In this document: piece after piece, positions 59,401-64,000 of the stretch
How positions within the stretch are numbered: the stretch's first letter is position 1
Layout: every line of letters begins with the position of its first letter
Assembly: GCA_916048095.2 (NCBI GenBank)
Contig: OU696583.1
Coordinates: 5,595,322-5,659,321, forward strand
Origin: Sacculina carcini
Taxonomy: Eukaryota > Arthropoda > Thecostraca > Sacculinidae
Length of the DNA stretch: 64,000 nucleotides
Reading direction: 5' to 3'
Program-made: the position numbers and the translations under genes
Notes under the pieces: model-generated
Seen by the model: only the letters and a program-made list of their open reading frames with translations
Database searches by the model: none
What the model was told of the DNA's origin: nothing

Positions 59401-62400
59401 AAGAATTGAGAGAATTTAAATATAAGAGAATCAAACTCGTCAAGAAACATGGGTGTAGTACCAGGGTGATTTGGGCGATATACAATTAAAATTCCCAATT
59501 TTGGCATGGAGGGTAAAGATAAACATAGCGGCAAGAATTCAAAAGCTTGTGAAGTAAATTGAGCGACAGCAAGTATAGAAAATGAAAGAGTTGACTTATA
59601 TACTATACTTGAACCGCCACCGGAGGATTTGACAGACCCGGAAGAAGAGCGAGGAGCATGCAGTACGCTGTAAGTAGCAGGGAGATTAGCTGAGAAAGAA
59701 CCGAAATCAGTATCCAGGAGCCATGTTTCGACCAGGCATAGAAAAGCAAAGTTATGAGACAGTAAAAGCTCGGAGATATATGGACACTTATTCCTAGCCG
59801 AGCGTATGTTGAGTAAGCCCAGCAGGCTGTTGTGCGAATAATCAGGATCAGCAGACTTGCAGAACAGTTGCACAGGAAAACCATTTGTAGAAGATAACGG
59901 TGTGGTGGGAATATCAGCTGAAGACATTAGTCATTGGTCACATGACGAACGCAGTGGAGATACGGAAACGGACTGATCAACGCTACATTGCTCAGCTAAC
60001 AGCGTCCGACTACGCAGGGCGTTTCGGACAGCGACGAGTGAGGGACACTGGGGCGAGAACGATGAGTGATCATGCGGACGATTAGACTGACGACAGTTGA
60101 CACAGCACACTGAGGACTTATCTGGACAGTCCTTTGACAGATGAGACCCCGCGCAAATGCCACGACACGTATGATTTCTTGGGGAGCAGCGGGATGACGT
60201 GTGTCCAAGACGAGCACAGCGGTGACATCGTGCCACCCAGAAGCGGTCATACACAGGGCATGACGTCAGATCGACGAATAGACCATCACCAGCCCTCTTG
60301 ATGGACTGGCGGACCGCCGGCGACACTGATAGAACTCCGAGACCAGCACCAGCGCGCGTCTTTGAAATGAAGAGTACCTTCAAGTCCGCTGGCGAGGCAT
60401 CAGCTAAAACCAAATTTTTCAGCCGAATAGATGTTGCAAGACTCTCCGGCGTCGAGTCAAGTGGGATATTGACCACTGTGACTTTCGGCTGCAGCATAGG
60501 AGCAGGGATAGCGACCTTCACGTCATGCATGTTATTGCGAACAGATGCAGCCACCCGGTCCACCTGTTCCTGAGAGCCACACTTCAGCACGATTTTGTTG
60601 TCAGAAGATCTTGCTGCGAGAATAGGCTCAGTCTTCAGGACCGATCTGAGCTCGCCCTGGTGAATTTTGTGTTCGCCGGCACGCACGACTACGGTATACG
60701 ATCGTTTCACGGGTGCGTGGGTGCGGTCTGGGGCGAGACACTCTGTTACGCTGGCTGGTTTACCGCAGGTGTGTAGACCGATGGTCGTTTCCATGGTCGT
60801 CACTGACGTCTTTATGTCAGTGAGCTGGCTGCATATTTCCGACAATTTCTCCGCTGGAGGAGACTGCTTAAATGAGCAAAATTCATTCTTGCAAGTTGGG
60901 CAGATCCAGAACAAGCGATGCTTATAAAATTGCATTCAATGCAGGGGTGGATAGAGCAGCGCAAGATGCGTGGAACGACTCACTACAACCCTGGCACTGT
61001 ATATACGCCCCTGATTTGAGCGAGTCACCACAGTGACAAACACGGTCGGCAGAGGGAGGAGCAGCAGCAGAGGGCATGGCTAATCCCTTGTCCGAACAGG
61101 GGAAGCACACACAAGATCAACACAAAGATAAGAGAACCCACGAAAACACAACCACACACGGCGACGACTGAAACACGACCATCTCACCGCTGAGTTGACC
61201 AAGAAAATACATCAAACATTATCAACACTTTCCTCCTGCTGAAAAACCAATTGATATAAAACATCTTTCTTTTAAGGTCGCTGTTTATTCATCCAAATTA
61301 ACATCTGCACCAATGCATGTCAGATTTCAAATTGAATCATCACGGATATTATCTGAGGTATTTTCAACCCTTGATTCTGATCTATCTAATTAGCACGTGT
61401 GAAACAAAATATTATCAATGTTCACTTTTGGTTATCGTAGGTGTCTGATATCATGAGGCAAACCATTAGCAAGAGCTGCACCAATGCTGGAGGATCATTC
61501 GGATCTGATCATATCAATAGACAACCTCGGGACCTCGACAAGGTCGTAATGCTTTGGGCCCCCAACATTTTGCCACAATTTATACACTTTGTAAATCTAC
61601 GTAAAAAACTGTGCCTATCGAGCACCAAAAATAATCGATTCCATATTTGGCACGATATTAGATCTGATGTGAAATATCTTGTTAGCGAGCTGTATTTCGA
61701 GAAATATTGCATTTTTTAAATGCATTACCGGAAGACGTTATCATACTATTGGCAGTATTTTCGAAATTCACATAAAAAACTGAACCTGTCGTGCGCCAAA
61801 AAATAATCGAATTCATATTTGATTAATTATTAAACCTGGTGTAAAATACCCTCCGCGCACGCTGAATTACTTGAAAAAACGCAATTTTTTTAATGCATTT
61901 CCAGAAAAAGTTATTGAAATAATCGCAATATATAAATTATTTTCGAAATCTACACAAGAAACTACATCTACCGTAACTTGACTCAAACGTTAATTAAAAA
62001 ATCAACCCAACCTACATATGTACATATGTAGTGTATGTAGTGTAGTGTATGTAGTGTAGTGTATGTAGTGTATGTGTAATGTACATGCTTAACATGACGA
62101 CGTCCTCTCACCTTGTTAAGACACACAACAAGACTGCCCAGTCCGGCTGTGTGTCCCCACTGCCAGCCGAACCCAGCGTGTGCCGGTCCGTCCAACTCCG
62201 GCAGCAGTCTCACTCCACGTGTCAACGCGTACCGCACCAATTCGTCCACTTGTTGGGGCCGGTAAGTCTGACGCGACGAGTAGGCTCCGTACTGGGCGAG
62301 GCGCGGCTCATCGGGAACGTCCAACGGGAAGCTGTGAGAGTCGCTGATGTGCCAGTGTAGCGTGTTCAACTTGTTCCAGCTCATGGCGTCAATGGTGCGG

Positions 62401-62957
62401 CGCAGTCCGTCGAGCGATATGAAGTTGCGCGCCGTGTCGATAGTCAGTGCACGCACCGGGTACATGGGAGCGTCGGAGATATCGGCCGAACGCATTACAA
62501 TCCAGCAAAAAGAAGTCTCGTCTAATGCCATCAACTGTGACAATGTCTCGAGACCGTGCCTGGCGCCGAAGAACGTTGGAGCTGTGATTTGCACGTGCAC
62601 GTCGTTCCCGGTGGCTATTTGCAGCCGGTAGAATTCACTAACATCGAGACTCAGTCGTTCAACCGGCGACTCTATCTTAACATGCACAGTGAGTTCGCTT
62701 GTTGGCTGCTGGCAGGTACGCTCACCTGTTTGTGGCTTGGCTATGCTCAGTCGCTTGCTAAAAACGTCCACTGCGTCTTGAGCCATCTGTCGGACTGACG
62801 TCGGTGCCGTCACTTTTACGCTCGCCGTGGCCGCACAGAAAACAATAGTGCTGTTGGCGAGACTCACAGAGCCGGTCGGAAGCGGCCACAGTGAGCCGTG
62901 ACCGCTGCACACCAGCTTGCACGCGGCCAGCGACATGACGGGCGCGGTGTTGGCGTG
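44418..62957 (-). CDS. GH20 beta-N-acetylglucosaminidase (chitooligosaccharidolytic type), 5' end not found
   Basis: Three exons join in frame: 62112-62957 (upstream limit uncertain), 49884-50027 and 44418-45167, about 580 residues. The first carries the N-terminal GH20b-like domain (CSGHGSLWPLPTG) and the start of the barrel (ARNFISLDGL, LHWHISDSHSFPLDVP, LPELDGPAHAGFGWQWGH). The second runs from EPWQSYCVEPPCGQ to MLHLGGDE, whose Asp-Glu pair is the catalytic dyad of substrate-assisted hydrolysis. The third starts VNINCWKS and includes DCGFSAWVGKGNNWCSPY and LGGSAALWSEQ, ending CHEHEGRCYIN. This matches the secreted or lysosomal enzymes that remove terminal GlcNAc from chitin oligomers and glycans. 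Junctions LNK/EPW and GDE/VNI agree with family continuity; splice sites are GT-AG. The signal peptide exon is probably upstream. The 4.7- and 12-kb introns are full of mobile elements. The coding sequence appears intact. Confidence 0.9.
45847..46198 (+). repeat. 5' LTR of the RT-less Gypsy element
   Basis: Starts TGTGGCGTTAGTTTGG and ends CTTGTTTACA. TTATC precedes it. Confidence 0.88.
46214..47266 (+). pseudogene. Gag of the RT-less Gypsy element, one in-frame stop
   Basis: From ATG at 46214 (MAEAVGGGKREF) the frame runs through a retrotransposon gag domain (FGGDVTEWLADFERLC, then RQFRSGESVDAFVDDLERLG) to a TAA at 46760-46762. It continues in the same frame (IYEWAMAKEGTY) to two CCHC zinc knuckles, CYRCGGDHLVREC and CYRCGKHGHFARDC, near 47073 and 47106. 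The stop interrupts what is normally LPDxIYEWA, so it is probably a point mutation. Knuckles bind the element RNA in the particle. Confidence 0.85.
47284..47862 (+). pseudogene. Aspartic protease region of the RT-less Gypsy element
   Basis: The frame includes CLVDTGSECTIVSARVV, the retroviral-type protease active site, with a plausible flap and a second hydrophobic motif (LGVECLLGNDVIDHMG). After that the frame soon ends at 47862, where reverse transcriptase should begin. Confidence 0.75.
47873..48592 (+). pseudogene. Integrase of the RT-less Gypsy element, altered catalytic triad
   Basis: An HHCC-like N-terminal part (LPHHLGVERTLYLGQQLRSD) ends at a stop (48089-48091) and resumes in frame as CQRIDPAV. 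The core shows the first Asp in AADVTHYDAS and the second in LLLDNSTAFRS, but the third catalytic position reads GNGIVQRNH, where the usual Glu is Gln. A related polyprotein tail (RRPPAWLNEYVC) appears in another frame near 48976-49011. The protein would not be active. Confidence 0.75.
49088..49455 (+). repeat. 3' LTR of the RT-less Gypsy element
   Basis: Matches the 5' LTR plus a 16-bp insertion (TACCTGTGCGAAGGTG) near its end. TTATC follows. Confidence 0.88.
50028..51342. other. Intron sequence of the hexosaminidase gene
   Basis: AT-rich with no gene. It contains the 15-bp minisatellite at 51090-51222 and ends at the LTR of the next Gypsy element. Confidence 0.5.
51090..51222. repeat. 15-bp minisatellite
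   Basis: About nine units of TTCCTTCGTGACATG in tandem with minor variants (TTCGTTCGTG, ATCCTTCCTG). All three frames stay open because the unit is a multiple of three, so the Arg-Asn-Met-Ser and similar frames are artefacts. Confidence 0.9.
51343..51546 (-). repeat. 3' LTR of the self-priming-type Gypsy element
   Basis: 204 bp, the same length as 55958-56161, with about ten substitutions between them. It keeps AAATCAAGATTAAT, the segment complementary to the leader. Confidence 0.88.
51558..55925 (-). pseudogene. Gag-pol of the Gypsy element (decayed)
   Basis: In - strand order: gag from 55925 (MAESNSDMLDSKN) with in-frame stops at 55497-55499 and 55056-55058 and two zinc knuckles (CYVCGSTAHFMNQC, CPRCGHKGHSLKEC); protease LDSGASTSVIDE near 54860; reverse transcriptase with VRKKDGSYRFVVDYRALN and YVDDTCVYS (near 53870); RNase H (YVCTDASADGDGG); and integrase with HHKRGHFGKQ, VTDQGGN and GSAERAIQT, so its D, D and E are all present. 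The C-terminal tail has RSRGPHVWLEAVRG. Gag and the protease-RT part share one frame apart from the stops; a frameshift lies near 54085, and further breaks lie in RNase H and after the integrase. The copy cannot make a full polyprotein. Confidence 0.85.
55942..56030 (-). promoter_or_regulatory. Candidate self-primer pair (leader and LTR)
   Basis: ATTAATCTTGATTT at 55942-55955, 2 bases from the LTR edge where the primer-binding site belongs, is the perfect 14-nt reverse complement of 56017-56030 in the LTR. If transcription started close to 56030, the RNA 5' end could fold back and prime minus-strand synthesis. The start site is inferred, not seen. Confidence 0.6.
55958..56161 (-). repeat. 5' LTR of the self-priming-type Gypsy element
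   Basis: 204 bp. It should hold the promoter; CTATAGTATC near 56035-56044 is TATA-like but close to the proposed start. Confidence 0.85.
56166..56810. other. Intron sequence, no gene
   Basis: AT-rich, with a short direct repeat (AACGATACCCTCTAAA) near 56385-56428. Nothing else recognised. Confidence 0.5.
57027..59927 (-). CDS. LINE ORF2: endonuclease and reverse transcriptase, intact
   Basis: The product is 966 residues. An apurinic-type endonuclease comes first: LLNIRSARNK (about 37), CLVETWLLD (about 64), IIVGDFNFWLD (about 184) and FSDHSLLS (about 254) give the conserved N, E, D, N and SDH residues. The reverse transcriptase has FQSGFVSNRSTESLLLHLL, LLDLSSAFDLVDHA (near 612), GVPQGSILGPLLFNLYMSSL (near 666) and YHIYADDLQLY (near 698), so the catalytic FADD/YADD-type motif is complete. 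A conserved C-terminal region follows (GPRLFNELPLKIRSSL). It nicks target DNA and copies the element RNA there. The start ATG is 3 bases after the ORF1 stop and in the same frame. There are no stops, so the copy may be active. Confidence 0.92.
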   Translation of the reverse strand: MSSADIPTTPLSSTNGFPVQLFCKSADPDYSHNSLLGLLNIRSARNKCPYISELLLSHNFAFLCLVETWLLDTDFGSFSANLPATYSVLHAPRSSSGSVKSSGGGSSIVYKSTLSFSILAVAQFTSQAFEFLPLCLSLPSMPKLGILIVYRPNHPGTTPMFLDEFDSLIFKFSQFFLDNFIIVGDFNFWLDNPLANPFASDFLSLLNSHNLVISNSTPTHTAGHVLDIIIYPSTLSKFRLYDTLTFPPDNTFSDHSLLSCQLYYSPPAPFKGPYIFSARDYRSFCPIIFQSLISSLLPPITYHGFHPKFVFDFLSSSLSEINERLFPLITRRVRSQTRPPPWLSSDLVHMRTSSRRLERRWRRSRSPSDWDSFCSARHSFLSTLTTAKADFYKSRLADCARSPSRQWSTLKQLTVGSSSPNPISASTFAQFFPQKLNSVRALLPTTTTVLTHTTSSSTLSSFSHISVAHTSRLIKKLKISRCPLDPINFSALSDSIHLLSPIFSHLINSSFLHGLFFADKSAIVTPILKKPTLDPNCPVNYRPVSVLSFTAKLLESAIHEQLSPLINTVLDPFQSGFVSNRSTESLLLHLLNDIFNHFASGDSVLLVLLDLSSAFDLVDHAILCDDLAAIGLSSTALSLMKSYFSNCSYSVRSNSTFSSSVKLSSGVPQGSILGPLLFNLYMSSLCPILHRFPISYHIYADDLQLYFPISKFSENSISAVLNNITSWASSRHLLLNHSKSEYIVFHPPKLSPPIIPLPLSQCVRDLGVHFDHNLSFSINISRVTRSCRLILRQLYPIRRFLDNATAITLVQSLIFSRLDYCNSLYLHISCKNIRSLQKIINQSCRFVSLLPPRTPTSKFIRQLGWLPARQRIHHKVCCIIFKIIHSDSAPPYLRSLLTVSDRPGRSLSRSLFCPRALNDSTWSSKSLFFSGPRLFNELPLKIRSSLSYRSFSTSLCTYLLGVSSDE
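59931..61110 (-). CDS. LINE ORF1: PHD finger, RRM-like domain and zinc knuckles, one frameshift
   Basis: From ATG at 61110 the product starts MCFPCSDKGLAM. A PHD-type finger (VCHCGDSLKSGAYIQCQGC, then FHASC, then FWICPTC) is broken at about 60930 by a one-base frame change. After it, the frame runs to TGA at 59931-59933 with an RRM-like middle part, then RFWVARCHRCARLGHTSSRC and CRGICAGSHLSKDCP zinc knuckles. ORF1 proteins of this group bind the element RNA. The stop codon context is TGA-CTA. Confidence 0.85.
61200..62111. other. Intron sequence of the hexosaminidase gene
   Basis: AT-rich, with no recognised gene. A GTGTAGTGTATGTA-type tandem repeat lies at about 62026-62072. Confidence 0.45.
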
Positions 62958-63224
62958 CTGTGATAGTTCGTGACGTTCACATAATCCATCGTTGCATGTC
63001 CACGTCCATAGAGCATCGGATCTAATTGCGAATAGGCAATGACATACAACTGTCGTCAGATACTGTCACATTGACTGTCGGAATTTTCCGTGTATTCAAT
63101 GCAGTTATCGGGAAGTTATTCACAAGTGATGCACACGGATGCCTAGTTGCAATCATAGTACATTTCCTCATCAATCGATCACATTTTAGTCCTGTTCTCC
63201 AACTATTTCGTAGTATAAGATTAA
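62958..63224. other. Upstream of the seen hexosaminidase exon
   Basis: A signal-peptide exon is expected upstream, here or beyond the window, but no frame in this part is convincing. Confidence 0.35.
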
Positions 63225-63820
63225 TGGTAGGGTAAGGTAAGGTAATGTGTATTTTAAAAGCGTAAAAATTCACACACAGTTTCAGTTTCGTTGCAGATAA
63301 ACAATATCGAACACAAAGAAAGATCATAAGACATCATAGAAACACAGGCAAATGTTATTAACACAAGATATCATATGCGTTTGATCACATATGCATACAA
63401 CATAAAGATAAAATGACAAATACATTTTGATAAAATATAAACACATTTCGATCAACTATATAATTTTTCGAAGAGAACAGTTGTCAGGTGTTTCCGGAAG
63501 GATGATAGCGAGCCTTGTTCTCGAAGATAGTTTGGCAGTGAGTTATAGATCCTAAGGGCTGCGTACACAAATGTTCGGGTGGCGAGAGATTTCTCGTTCA
63601 TTTATGCAGTATACTTTTATGCAGCATGAGACAGAGTTTGTATTGAATCCCTGCCTCAAGTGGCAGCCAATGCAAGTTTTCAGAATTGGGGTAATGTACT
63701 CGTGTCGTTAATATGATTTGTAAACTTTTGTTTATAATGCGCAGCATGCATAACAATAAACAAAAACATTTATATAGTTCCAGCCTACATAAAATCACAC
63801 GGTATATTTGCATGGTGTAT
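63225..63820 (-). mobile_element. LINE fragment, 3' end
   Basis: The - strand gives LHWLPLEAGIQYKLCLMLHK (63598-63813) and, in another frame, ALRIYNSLPNYLREQGSLSS followed by FRKHLTTVLFEKLYS (about 63590-63455). Both belong to the C-terminus of a CR1/L2-type polymerase. The 3' tail is CCTTA repeats near 63226-63243. Confidence 0.75.
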
Positions 63821-64000
63821 TAGTTATTGCTGGGCTGTCAAAAAAAAAATCCTAAAAATCAGAAAAAATTAAGTTTATTCTCGAGAAAAAGTAACCTAAA
63901 AATAACCTATTAGTTTTAATATCATTATTACTTTTGTATCGCTATATCACATGTTTATGATATGTTTATCACATGTAAGTAGCAGTGCTGAATAAGCAGC

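Larger units (their letters stand above)
56811..61200 (-). mobile_element. Nearly intact CR1/L2-like LINE
   Basis: The element has ORF1 (about 61110-59931), ORF2 (59927-57027), a 3' region of about 200 bp with the stem-forming block GCGCTATATGAAATAC, and a (TTG)n tail at 56814-56836 on the - strand. This type of short 3' end with a trinucleotide tail is usual in the CR1/L2 group. ORF2 is fully open; ORF1 needs one single-base correction. The 5' edge is estimated. It sits in the 12-kb intron of the hexosaminidase gene, in the same orientation. Confidence 0.88.

Noticed and set aside
60922..60935. Programmed frameshift in LINE ORF1
   Set aside because: There is no slippery heptamer at the break and a one-base change is simpler; treated as a mutation.

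Overview
The window is nuclear DNA of an invertebrate animal; I cannot place it in a phylum. Its genes are split by spliceosomal introns and are animal families: a Bcl-2 relative, the RBR ubiquitin ligase ariadne-1, PDCD5, a SID-1/SIDT membrane protein and a GH20 beta-N-acetylglucosaminidase of the type known from arthropods and other invertebrates. BEL/Pao, Gypsy, CR1/L2-like LINE, P-element and hAT sequences, long (GT)n and (TA)n tracts and a tRNA-derived SINE fit the same reading. There is no bacterial, plasmid or phage content.

Layout. 1-7.3 kb holds no host gene: a tiny LTR element (541-1502), a 99-bp tandem array, (TA)n and (CA)n tracts and a complete non-autonomous hAT element (3977-5602). 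7.3-8.5 kb is a two-exon Bcl-2-like gene on the + strand. It converges on a complete ten-exon ariadne-1 gene on the - strand (9866-21612), whose three largest introns are mostly transposon: a LINE tail flanked by (GT)n tracts, an entire hAT element and a decayed LINE. 22-28 kb is a graveyard of LINE and hAT pieces and small MITEs. PDCD5 (28767-29153) and an intronless SIDT gene (30342-32618) lie close together on the + strand. 32.8-43 kb is again mobile DNA: a MITE, a second hAT copy split by a SINE, BEL/Pao and Gypsy fragments, a P-element transposase fragment split by the same SINE family, and a foldback-like element carrying a LINE fragment. From 44.4 kb to about 63 kb runs one GH20 hexosaminidase gene on the - strand (5' end missing or unseen). 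Its 4.7-kb and 12-kb introns contain a Gypsy element lacking reverse transcriptase (45847-49455), a second Gypsy element (51343-56161) and a nearly intact LINE (56811 to about 61200).

Most notable: (1) the Gypsy element at 51343-56161 has, 2 nt inside its 5' LTR, a 14-nt stretch perfectly complementary to a site within its own LTR and almost no leader, the layout expected of Tf1-style self-primed reverse transcription; (2) the intact LINE has ORF1 and ORF2 in one frame, separated by a UGA stop in the readthrough context UGA-CUA, and a much older relative in the window keeps UGA-CUA at the same place; (3) a TRIM-sized element has two 236-bp LTRs differing at one base and an 18-nt tRNA-Trp primer site; (4) a foldback-like element has ends made of 21-bp tandem repeats; (5) a tRNA-Val-derived SINE family has two copies, each inside an older transposon.

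All calls come from reading the sequence and the conceptual translations; no database or folding program was run. Exon ends were set by splice-site sequence plus protein family continuity.
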